From positions 1 through 13,377 of the forward strand of contig NW_020167593.1 of assembly GCF_001641265.1 (NCBI RefSeq): 13,377 bases of DNA. Direction: 5' to 3'. A program made the translations under genes and the position numbers. The DNA is from Pseudogymnoascus destructans (Eukaryota; Ascomycota; Leotiomycetes; Thelebolales; Thelebolaceae). This document shows, piece by piece, positions 1-7,582 of this stretch. Positions within the stretch are counted from its first letter, which is position 1. Every line of letters begins with the position of its first letter. The notes beneath the pieces were generated by a model. The model saw nothing but the letters and a program-made list of their open reading frames with translations, did no database searches and had not been told where the DNA came from.

Positions 1-2
1 AA

Positions 3-900
3 CGGCGAAAGCACCCAGAAGACGAGAGCTCAGATGAAGGGTCGGAGGCGGAATCGTTCACCGTCTCGGAACAGGAGACCTTCGATGAACTCGCACCTAC
101 GGAACCAATGAGTCCACGGTGCAAGAACGTAGTAAGACGCATGGCAAAACACGCCCACGCAAAGATTAGGGCTGAACGAGACAAGCCCAATGGCCAGAGG
201 AAAATCCCCATGCTTAAAGACCTCTACGGGAACCTGTTACAGGGACTTCCGTTAAAATGCAAGGTGGACGACTGCAAGGATGACCTCTGGAGATACTACG
301 ACCAACTAACGAATACCCGCAGGCTGCTTGGCACGTCCAAGACGTAGCTAAGTTGGAAGCCCAAGAAGCGGAAGAACTGGAGAAGGATGTCGAGCATATG
401 GCTAAACTGAAGTATATGAAAAGCGTCGAACTTTACTACCAGGACCGCAGGAGAGCCCTGAAGAAGTACGACGAGAAAGCCAGAGATATGCTCCGACGGG
501 AAAATGCGAGACCACTCCACGCATCGAAAGGAGAGCCATGGAGCAACTAGACACGTTCTCCACGCCTCCGAGGGAAGATAGTGCATGGGTGAGAGGACAG
601 CGGGAACTATCAATGACAGACGCAACAGAGACTGATCATCCCTGGCATGCGTATGTCTACTGGGAGTATTGCAGCGAAGATGACTGCAAGCTCCACTGGA
701 AAAAGAAACACCAGAATCAGTTGTTTCCCCGATCCTCGCCCAGGATACACTTCAGAGACGCAGAGCAAGTTCATGCCCTCAGGCGAAGCCAGTCTGAAGG
801 GACTTGCCTATCAAAAGCGAACAGGTATACGAGAAATACCCACATCTGCTAGACGAAGCAGAAGAGCGAGGGAAACGATCTCCCCAAGGACCACCATTGG
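3..900 (+). pseudogene. gag: gag of element A (C-terminal part, frame-broken) with a C/H zinc-binding-like cluster
   Basis: An open frame runs in from the left edge (frame of position 3) to a stop at 345-347. It encodes an acidic stretch and then a basic region. The coding sense then moves to the frame of position 302, with a Glu/Lys-rich, probably helical segment up to 550, and then to the frame of position 538. In that last piece, 670-711 encodes C-x4-C-x2-H-x4-H (YCSEDDCKLHWKKKH). To my knowledge this type of cluster occurs just upstream of protease in many fungal Ty3/gypsy polyproteins, in place of the usual CCHC knuckle. No CCHC knuckle is visible here. Gag forms the particle and binds the RNA. 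The exact frame path between 540 and 900 is uncertain. Confidence 0.7.
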
Positions 901-906
901 AAGCGG

Positions 907-1420
907 ATGAATACTATCTTCCTCGGACGAGTCAAAAAACTAGGAGTCCTCGACGGTAGGCCACCGGCGAGCGACACGAAGAGGCCTAGTACAGACCAGC
1001 TATGCGCCACGACGGGCAGCATGCAACTATATGTGGTCGCTAAGATACAACAGCGACACCTCCGAGCAATGATTGACTCAGGAGCGACGGGCAACTTTAT
1101 GACAAAGAAAGTAGCAGACACGCAAGGTTTCAAGACGCAATTGAAAACCGAACCATACCCGTTAATGGTCGTAGATGGAGAGCCCATCTCGACTAATGAA
1201 GGAATGGTGACCCACGAACGGTCCCATTGGAAATGGTCATGCTACACGGGCACAAGGAAACGATTCAGTTTGACATCGTGCACATGGACAACCATGCGTG
1301 CATCCTTGGTATGCCATGGCTCAAGAAACACAACCCCCAGATCGACTGGTGGAACGAGAAAGTTGTGATGAGCCAGTGCGCGTGTGAACAACGGACGGAC
1401 ACGCGACAACGGGAGAAACC
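907..1420 (+). pseudogene. pol: Retropepsin-type aspartic protease domain of element A
   Basis: The catalytic motif DSGATGNFM is encoded from 1075, in an open frame covering 907-1368. At about 1220 the coding sense passes to another frame, which carries the second half of the protease and the typical C-terminal ILGMPWLKKHNP motif at about 1302. In Ty3/gypsy elements this enzyme cleaves the Gag-Pol polyprotein as a homodimer. The frame change fits loss of one G in a short G run, because the flanking residues join without a gap in the expected domain pattern. The Asp-Ser-Gly-Ala core is intact. Domain identity is firm; function of this copy is doubtful as the sequence stands. Confidence 0.85.
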
Positions 1421-1499
1421 CTCCCAGGGCCGGAAGGAGTTATGTGCAACCTCCGAGCTCGATGACCTAGCCCAGGCATCCTCACCGACGAGTATACCG

Positions 1500-2345
1500 G
1501 TGGAGTACAAGGAATACAAGCAATTATTCCAGGAAGGCCCTAAGAATGAGGCGCTTCCTAAGCACCAACCATGGGATCACGAGATACCTTTGGAGAAAGA
1601 CAAGAGTCCACCGTTCGGACCAATATATCAGCTATCGGAAAGGAGCTGAAGGTACTTAAGGAGTACATCGATGATAACCTAGCGAAAGGATTCATCAGAC
1701 ATCCACATCACCAGCAGGAAGTCCGGTGCTTTTCGTACCAAAGAAAGATGGCTCCCTACGGTTATGTGTGGACTATCGAGCGTTGAACAACATCACAATC
1801 AAGGACAGGTATGCCCTGCGTTAATCAACGAACTACACGATAGATTTCAAGGAGCAAAGATCTTCAGTAAGCTAGATCTGCGAGGAGCATACAACCTGAT
1901 CCGAATCAAGGCTGGGGAAGAGTGGAAAAGAGCATTCCGCACCGCTATGGCCTATTCGAGTATCAAGTCATGCCCTTTGGGCTAACAAACGCACCCGCAT
2001 CTATGCAACGATGATGAATGATGCTTTGCACGAATACTTAGACATCTTTACCATTGTCTACCTAGACGATGTCCTGGTGTATTCAGCAACCAAGGAGGAG
2101 CATGTCAAGCATGTCAAACTCGTCCTGAAGAAACTAAAGGAGTACAGCTTACTCCTCAAACAGAGAAGTGCGAGTTCCATAAAACCAAGTCGAATTCTTG
2201 GGTTACATTATTGGAACGCACGGCATCAAGATGGACCAAGCAAAAGTAACGGCAGTGTTGGAATGGCCAACACCGACCATGGTCAAGGAAGTGCAAGCCT
2301 TCTAGGCTTCGCCAATTCTACCGAAGATTCATCTCGGGATATTCC
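1500..2345 (+). pseudogene. pol: Reverse transcriptase domain of element A
   Basis: Recognisable RT blocks appear in order, spread over all three frames: an entry segment ending GPIYQLSE (to about 1640), KELKVLKEYIDDNLAKGFIR (about 1640-1700), PVLFVPKKDGSLRLCVDYR (from about 1723), FSKLDLRGAYNLIRI (from about 1864), EYQVMPFGLTNAP (from about 1957), the catalytic YLDD at 2059-2070 followed by VLVYS, and a thumb-like part to about 2345. Frame changes lie near 1640, 1699, 1820, 1942, 2010, 2159, 2190, 2302 and 2316. Each is explained by one missing base in a short run. No catalytic aspartate is lost. The domain copies element RNA into DNA. The copy cannot be translated as one ORF from this sequence. 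Confidence 0.9.
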
Positions 2346-2880
2346 AAGGTAGCTCAACCACTCACGGAGCTTACCAGAAAGGATCTCGAATTCAAATGGA
2401 TGGGACAAGGCAGAGGCTGCTTTCAGGAACTTAAGACGAAGTTCACGGAAGCACCTATCCTTGCTACATTTGACCCTGCAAAGAAGATCATCCTCGAAAC
2501 GGACTCTTCTGACTTCGCAATTGGAGCATGTCTGAATCAACCAGACGAGAACGGTAAGTTCAACCAATCGCGTACTACTCTAGGAACTGTCACCCGCGGA
2601 ACTCAATTACGACATCCACGACAAGGAGCTACTGGCTATTGTCGTTGCCTTTGAGCAGTGGCGAGTATATCTTGAGGGACCACCTACCCTGTGCAGGTAT
2701 GGACGGATCACAAGAACCTCATATACTTCACCACGACCAAGGTTTTAAACCGCAGACAAGTCCGCTGGGCAGAAACCCTCGCAGCCTACAACTTCACGAT
2801 ACCTATCGCAAGGGCTCCGAGAATGCAAGAGCAGACGCTCTCAGCAGACGGACCGACTACGCCGGCCCAAAGGAAGAAAG
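2346..2880 (+). pseudogene. pol: RNase H domain and connection region of element A
   Basis: After the RT thumb comes AFQELK-type sequence and then ILETDSSDFAIGACL, whose first Asp codon at 2502-2504 is a candidate catalytic residue. Next come the frame-shifted HDKELLAIV block (about 2620-2645), QVWTDHKNLIYF (from about 2694), RRQVRWAETLAAYNF and the ENARADALSRR block near 2820-2850, which is the typical end of Ty3/gypsy RNase H. Frame changes lie around 2400-2425, 2560, 2583, 2687 and 2800. RNase H removes RNA from the RNA:DNA hybrid and cuts at the polypurine tract, which is found here at 4976-4991. Identity is clear from block order. Confidence 0.85.
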
Positions 2881-2989
2881 ACCTAGAGCAATTCTGAAGA
2901 AAACAGATGCAGGAATACAGTACAACGAGTTACTAGCGACGATCTCAGTCATCGAAGATACAGAACTCGAGGAAAGACTCAAGAAAGCT

Positions 2990-4022
2990 TACGCACAGAC
3001 GAATGCGCCAAGCGAGTCTTGTCCAAAGTCGAAGGCGACTTCACCATCGACGAACAAGGATTGATTCGATACAAGGGTTAGTGTATGTCCCAAGTCAAAT
3101 GAGACGCCCGCTGGTGCAAGAACAACACTCGTTACCAGCACACGGTCATCAGGGAGTAACACGAACCTTCGAACGAATCACTCGACACTACTACTTCCCA
3201 GGTATGAGGAAGCAGGTAGAGACAGTGGTAAGAGAGTGCGACATTTGCAGCAAGTCAAAATCCAATAGGCACCTGCCATACGGACAACTCAAGTCGACAC
3301 CAGTACCAAAAGGAGCGTGGAAATCAATAGCTTTGGACTTCATCGTCAAGCTTCCACCCTCCAAGGACCCGTTAACAGGAATAGAATACGACTCTATCCT
3401 CGTCATCACGGAAAGACTCACGAAATATGGGAAGTTTATACCATATCTAGAAGCTAGCGACGCCGAGGCGCTCGCATATACCTTCATTCGAGTCATATTA
3501 GCCGATCATGGGATGCCAGAAGAAATCATCTCAGATAGAGACAAGCTCTTTACTTCGAAATTCTGGAAATCATTGATGGCGCTACTGGGAACAAATCATA
3601 AGCTGTCAACAGCTTTTCATCCCCAGACAGACGGCCAAACAGAAAGATTAAATCAGACCCTTGAACAGTACCTGCAAAGCTATGTCAATCATCAACAGGA
3701 TAACTGGGTTCAGATCTTACCCATCGCACAGTTTGCATATAACAGCGCGATGACAGAAGCAACGAAAGTCTCACCGTTCTTTGCCAATTATGGCTACCAG
3801 CCAGAAGCATATAGGCAACCAAGACCGGATGAATCACGAGCTGAACAAGCCCTGATCGTGGTGGAACAACTGAGATCGTTCCACGAACAACTTGCGACGG
3901 ACATCCAATTCTTAAATGAACGATCCGCCGCATACGCAAACAAGAAGCGCAGTATGGAACCTGCCTTCAAGGAGGGGGATAAAGTATACCTACTCCGGAA
4001 ACATATCAAAACGAAACGACCA
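2990..4022 (+). CDS. pol: Integrase (zinc-binding and DDE catalytic domains) of element A
   Basis: This is the longest intact piece of pol, about 950 bases in one frame from about 3078 to 4022. The HHCC zinc-binding domain is complete: His codons at 3126 and 3147 and Cys codons at 3237 and 3246 (H-x6-H-x29-C-x2-C). The catalytic triad is complete: Asp 3336 in LDFIVKLP, Asp 3534 in ISDRD, and Glu 3642 in DGQTERLNQ, giving the standard D-x35-E spacing. Integrase inserts the DNA copy into the genome. The open frame begins at 3003, but its first roughly 24 residues are out of the integrase sense, and frame changes flank it near 2999, 3078 and 4022. It would be made as part of Gag-Pol, not from its own start. 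Confidence 0.9.
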
Positions 4023-4456
4023 AGCACAAGTTGGACTTCAAGAAATTGGGACCATTCAAAATATTGAACAAAGTCAGCTCAGTTAATTACAGACTGCAGC
4101 TACCCAGGAAGTCTAGACTACACCCGGTATTTCATGTCTCACTACTGGAACCAGCAAGAGGAAATACCCCAGTTGCGACCGACACCGAACTCCAACCCGA
4201 GAATGAGATAATCGAATATGAGGTCGAAGCGATCCTAGACAGAAGGTTAGTAGGACGTCGAGAAGAGTTTTTGATAAAATGGGAAAATTACGAACCTACG
4301 GATAATTCGTGGGAACCAACAAGGAACATCAGCAAAGAACTGCTGGAGGAATATCGACGCCGCCATCCGCCAGCCATTGATCCCAAGATGCAGGGGAGTA
4401 GGCCAGTGGATCGGAGGAAGCGGAGGTCCCGGTCACAGACGAGGAGGCAGCGCTAA
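4023..4456 (+). CDS. pol: GPY/F module and C-terminal chromodomain of element A integrase
   Basis: After a frame change near 4022 the integrase continues with KKLGPFKIL and HPVFHVSLLEP, the GPY/F module typical of Ty3/gypsy integrase tails. It is followed by a chromodomain from about 4214 (EYEVEAILDRR) to about 4375. The expected aromatic cage positions are present: Tyr at 4217, Trp at 4280 (IKWENY) and Trp at 4310 (SWEP). In chromoviruses this domain directs integration to chromatin, often histone H3 methylated at lysine 9. After it comes a short Arg-rich tail and a TAA stop at 4454-4456. The last 128 bases lie opposite the end of an antisense ORF. Confidence 0.9.
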
Positions 4457-4943
4457 CTGCCTGTTCCTCGACCTCAACAGCATCACGCTTCTCAGCAGCC
4501 ACACGTTCGGCCTCCTCTGCCGCATCAAGCTCGTCGAGGGTTTTCAAACCTCGCCGGAGCATATCTTTACCACGGGTTCGGATGAGGCGTTTCTGCTTCC
4601 GCAGACGAAGTAACTTCGAAAGAGTTTCTTCCTCTTCGCGATCCAGGCGATCCTCCTCCCGTTCGAGCTTCACCCAGTCGGGATGCTCAGGACCCATACA
4701 GTCACACTTTTCTTTCAAGTTGCGACGAACGCACTCGGCGCACCGCCGCGAATCATTTGGAGACGACACGCAAGTAATGTTTCGCCTCACGCAGTTCGAG
4801 CAAGAATCCATTTCGGGTAGTTCGTATCCGTGGTTCTTTATTCGACGGACAAGATCGTTGCGTTCCTGGAGTTTGCGGGCAGTGTCAGTAGGCATGTTGC
4901 ATGTTGAAGGACTCGCTGAGGAGCAGCAGAGTCCCGGGGACAT
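4329..4943 (-). CDS. Antisense ORF inside element A: Zn(II)2Cys6-like cysteine cluster plus charged helical region
   Basis: This intact ORF runs opposite to pol between the chromodomain and the polypurine tract. Its first ATG is at 4943 (204 residues). A second ATG at 4895 (188 residues, MPTDTARKLQERNDLV) looks the more natural start, because the sequence before it is low in information. The cysteines are spaced C-x2-C-x6-C-x9-C-x2-C-x8-C (CSNCVRRNITC, then CAECVRR to KC), which fits the fungal binuclear zinc cluster, with one more Cys two residues later. A long Glu/Arg/Lys-rich stretch with coiled-coil character and a Ser/Ala-rich tail follow. No gene name can be given. DNA or RNA binding is inferred from spacing only. 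As far as I know, Cys-rich antisense ORFs occur in other fungal gypsy elements, but I cannot check this. It overlaps pol by 128 bases. Confidence 0.6.
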   Translation of the reverse strand: MSPGLCCSSASPSTCNMPTDTARKLQERNDLVRRIKNHGYELPEMDSCSNCVRRNITCVSSPNDSRRCAECVRRNLKEKCDCMGPEHPDWVKLEREEDRLDREEEETLSKLLRLRKQKRLIRTRGKDMLRRGLKTLDELDAAEEAERVAAEKRDAVEVEEQAVSAASSSVTGTSASSDPLAYSPASWDQWLADGGVDIPPAVLC

Positions 4944-4975
4944 GGACGTACTTATAGGATTCGAGACGAATGCCC

Positions 4976-4991
4976 AGGGGAAGGGAGCGAG
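4976..4991 (+). other. Polypurine tract of element A
   Basis: The 16-base all-purine run AGGGGAAGGGAGCGAG ends directly before the TGTTAC start of the LTR at 4992. A polypurine tract abutting the 3' LTR is where plus-strand DNA synthesis is primed in LTR retroelements. Its exact position supports the LTR boundary. Confidence 0.85.
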
Positions 4992-5103
4992 TGTTACGAC
5001 GGAACAAGAAGGCTGGCCAACTACAGGACAGGAAGGAGGGAGGTCGCATGAGTCCGGCCCTGGTACCTGGAGGGGCAGCGGGGAATAGTAGTTCCGAAAG
5101 TAT

Positions 5104-5275
5104 CACGTGACGGACTCGCAGGATGATGAGAAGAGTCCTAAGAGTCCAGGACTCCGAGGACTCGAGTGAGTTCCCAGGAGTCCACTAGGCACGTGACAGA
5201 CTCGCAGGATGATGAGAAGAGTCCTAAGAGTCCAGGACTCCGAGGACTCGAGTGAGTTCCCAAGAGTCCACTAGG
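5104..5275 (+). repeat. 86-bp tandem duplication in U3 of the element A LTR
   Basis: Copy 1 is 5104-5189 and copy 2 is 5190-5275, differing at two positions (CACGTGACG/CACGTGACA and CCCAGGAG/CCCAAGAG). Each copy starts with CACGTG. Each also holds several GAGTCC and GGACTC hexamers in both orientations, which could form short hairpins or act as repeated protein-binding sites. The second copy ends just before the TATA box. Duplicated U3 segments can act as enhancers in LTR elements; that role is inferred here. Confidence 0.95.
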
Positions 5276-5286
5276 CACGACGCCAC

Positions 5287-5294
5287 TATATAAG
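5287..5294 (+). promoter_or_regulatory. TATA box of the element A LTR promoter
   Basis: TATATAAG stands 12 bases after the duplicated U3 block and about 170 bases before the LTR end, the usual place for the core promoter at the U3/R border. In the 5' LTR the same site would drive the genomic transcript. In this 3' copy it could fire into element B antisense. Confidence 0.6.
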
Positions 5295-5466
5295 TAGATA
5301 GTATTTCCTTAGATAGGAGCTTCGTGCTCAACTCAATACAGTATTTGTTATATACTAGTAACGTGTTACTTGAAGCCTTTGTGTCTGATCCCCTGCCTCC
5401 TCTGATAAGTAAACCTTTACGCAAGAGAATCTCTGTGTCTTCTATCGTTTAGAAGTCAGCGTTACA

Positions 5467-6030
5467 CCGATATCTTTTGTGTCACACCTGAGGTGTTTAT
5501 GACAAACTGGACAAATCCCGAGCATGGCTCGGAAGTGTTGTTAGCTGTCTTAATGCCAAGCATCTCCTGCTGGACGACTTCCAGGCCTAGTTGGCGACAG
5601 GTTGCCTCAGACATGATGTTGATCGAGGCTCCACCGTCTACCATACAGAGTGGCAGATCGTACTTTTGCCATCCACGGGCAACATCCTGTGGTGGTTCAT
5701 CCTCCGAATGGTGTGCGGTTGACATCAATTGTCTTCGGGACGGGTGGACATATTGGCTATCAGGTGTGGCTGCATTTGCTGAAGGTCCTTGGGTTGAGGC
5801 GTTTCTCTGGTCGAGGTCCTTTTGACGGTTTGACTCGCGCTGTTCCCATGTAGCTTGAGGTAAGTTGCAATCTCGAAGGAAATGCCCGTACTTCCCACAA
5901 TTATAGCACATTACTCTCTGAAGGGTATTTTGTGCCGTTTGGTCTTGCTTGTTTGCGTACGTGGTCGCATTAAAGCCTTGACGAGGAGGTCCTTGGGGCC
6001 GCGGACGAGGTTGTGACATAATTCGCTGGT
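5467..6030 (-). pseudogene. gag-pol: Nucleocapsid zinc knuckle and truncated aspartic protease of element B
   Basis: The open minus-strand frame from about 6030 holds a Pro/Arg/Gln-rich linker. A perfect CCHC knuckle follows, CYNCGKYGHFLRDC (C-x2-C-x4-H-x4-C), at 5908-5867. A protease start has the motif VDGGASINIMS, with its catalytic Asp at 5638-5636. The motif is D-G-G-A rather than the common D-S/T-G-A. The frame is cut by element A's LTR after about 55 residues of protease, and the first stop (5464-5462) already lies in the LTR. Knuckle and protease share one frame, so Gag and Pol were probably one fused ORF. Truncation by insertion is clear. Confidence 0.85.
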
Positions 6031-7068
6031 TCTCAGCCAGTACCGATTGCTGTGCCGTAACTCGTTCATCCCTTTGATAAGTGTGTCAAGTTTGTCTTCG
6101 TCGGAATTCAAACCCGTAGCACCTGCGCCAATGGTTTGCCAAGTAATTTCCTTCTTGGTCCCTTTTGTTACTGACGGGGTTGCGTCCTTTAGATCCAAAG
6201 TGCTTGTGATAAAGTTGACTATAAATGGCAGGTCGACAGTAAGGTCCGGGTTGGATTTCTTCTCGGCATTGATCCCGCTTCGAACAGCGAATCTGAGGGG
6301 GTCATGGCTAAGGCCCTCAATGAGTTGATCCCCGAGATATTCCTGCTTTTCCCAGTCTGTCAGGTGTGCCGAAAGGGTTTGAGCTCGACTAAGGTAGTCT
6401 TGAACCTTCTCTCCTTTGTCTTGTGACATTGTCATCGCTTTCTGTCTTGCGTCCTTTTCGACAATCTTTCTTGGGATTGGCGGGAAACGACTTCGGAGAT
6501 CTTGACAGAATTTGTCGAAAGATATTTCGGGTATCCTGTTTAATAAGTCTGAGCCAAATGTTGCCGCCGCTCCTTTGAGGGCACCTTGTAACATCATAAC
6601 CCGCGCAAACATCTTGTCTGTGGCTGTGGTGTCTGGTCCCCATCGTTTGCCAAGGCTTTCTGCTGCAATTCGCGCAGCCATAATTGAGACTTCGATGTTC
6701 TCCGTTGGCTCTCCTGAGAACGCCGGGACTTTCATTGCGTTTGCCATGTTTGATTCCTCGTCACTATCGTCGTCCGATTCTTCAGAGAGGGATTCGTACG
6801 GTGGCTCTAGTTGCTCTTCTGATGAGTGTACTGAGTCGAGTCCTCCTCCAACGTGGGAAAGATCTTCTGGCCTTGCGATTTCGATTTCTTCCGGTGATAA
6901 AGGGCTTTGCTGTGATGTTTGATCTTGCGAGGGGAATCTATGTGGTGGCGGGGTGTGTAGCGGTTCGTCAACAATGTCCTCTTCACGTGGTGCTGGTCCT
7001 GCCTCAGAGTCTGCTCCTGTCTCTTGGGGCGTGGACTGCGCGTCCTTCTGTTCTTCTGGAGAAGACAC
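6031..7068 (-). CDS. gag: Gag (capsid) of element B
   Basis: The open frame of 385 codons from 7068 to a stop at 5913-5911 has an acidic Ser/Glu/Pro-rich N-terminal part (about residues 1-105). A Retrotrans_gag-like capsid domain follows (about 110-290), with blocks such as KVPAFSGEP, FDKFCQDLRSRFPP and KVQDYLSRAQTL. From about 6035 the true sense passes to the frame of the zinc knuckle, so the last roughly 40 residues of this frame are not native. The codon at 7068 is GTG, not ATG, and the coding character continues upstream in other frames, so this is not the real start. Gag would build the particle. Confidence 0.85.
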
Positions 7069-7504
7069 TTTGGGTGGTTGGCGGTTGACACCGTCTTATC
7101 CTTCTGTTTTGGATAGCGGAAAGTGATGACGTAGTTGAGTGGTGGGGATCGACTGTTCCTTCCCGTTTGGTTTCAGCAATAGGGCGCTCCTTCTGCCTTC
7201 TGGGTTGGGGTCGCGGCCTCCAACTTGCAGTTGCTGTCCAGTGCGTTGTCTCTTCGTGCCTTCCTCTGCCCCTTGTTTACTCCGACTGGGAGTCTTGGGC
7301 CAAGGTCGTCAAGTTCGGATTGACTGATAGGTTTTCGACTTCGATGTCAGCCGGTGGCTCTTCTCTCCTCGTGAGAGTATAATGTAATCTCTTCTCTTGC
7401 TTCTGCAAGACACAGCGCTCCTGACCTTCGGAGGTCCTTCGTCTGTTGCTCTCGAGGCTGACGGTGCTTGATCTTCCGGAGATCTCTGGTGTAACGATGT
7501 TCAC
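7069..7504 (-). pseudogene. gag: Probable N-terminal part of gag of element B, frame-broken
   Basis: Upstream of the capsid frame, protein-like polar sequence continues in alternating minus-strand frames. Pieces include LTRREEPPADIEVENLSVN (about 7385-7325), a Lys/Arg/Ala-rich stretch (about 7310-7205) and KQKDKTVSTANHPK (about 7110-7070), which joins the capsid frame if one base were missing near 7069. No clear ATG was found; the open part at 7504 begins with GTG. Disordered, charged N-termini are usual for such Gags. This could instead be an untranslated leader, so the call is weak. Confidence 0.4.
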
Positions 7505-7562
7505 GGGTCGTTCAGAAGCCGTTATGGTAAGAATAGTTGCTCTTAGTAAAAGGTTGGATTCA

Positions 7563-7580
7563 TCCCGGATTAGGCCCCCA
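7563..7580 (-). other. Candidate primer binding site of element B
   Basis: On the minus strand the LTR end (TACA) is followed after two bases by TGGGGGCCTAATCCGGGA. Primer binding sites start with TGG, the complement of tRNA CCA ends, within a few bases of the 5' LTR, so place and first bases fit. I do not recognise which tRNA would match the rest. Confidence 0.45.
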
Positions 7581-7582
7581 AG

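Larger units (their letters stand above)
1..5466 (+). mobile_element. Ty3/gypsy chromovirus-type LTR retrotransposon (element A), 5' end outside window
   Basis: The order gag, protease, reverse transcriptase, RNase H, integrase, chromodomain, polypurine tract and LTR is that of a Ty3/gypsy (Metaviridae) chromovirus. The left edge of the window falls inside gag, so the 5' LTR and primer binding site are not seen. The right end is set by a TG...CA LTR ending at about 5466. Beyond it the sequence becomes the interrupted coding sequence of a different element on the opposite strand. Domain residues are well kept, but the reading frame changes about 18 times between 1200 and 4030, nearly always as if one base were missing. 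Either the copy is dead or the consensus sequence carries indel errors. The order of domains is certain; the state of activity is not. Confidence 0.95.
4992..5466 (+). repeat. 3' LTR of element A (about 475 bp)
   Basis: It starts TGTTACG right after the polypurine tract and ends CGTTACA, so the ends are TG...CA with an imperfect terminal inverted repeat (TGTTACG against TGTAACG read from the other end). U3 carries an 86-bp tandem duplication and a TATA box at 5287-5294. R and U5 would follow. Coding sequence of element B resumes straight after 5466, which sets the right boundary independently. Without the 5' LTR the pair cannot be compared, so the boundaries are good to within a base or two. 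Confidence 0.85.

Noticed and set aside
4582..5088. Plus-strand frame of 168 codons in the 3' part of element A
   Set aside because: It is Ser/Arg-rich, starts within and lies opposite the cysteine-cluster ORF, and runs into the LTR. The antisense reading has a recognisable cysteine pattern; this one has none.
1..5466. RIP (repeat-induced point mutation) of element A
   Set aside because: The frames are broken by indels, not by C-to-T stop codons, and base composition is not driven to AT, so heavy RIP is not supported by eye. A dinucleotide index would settle it.
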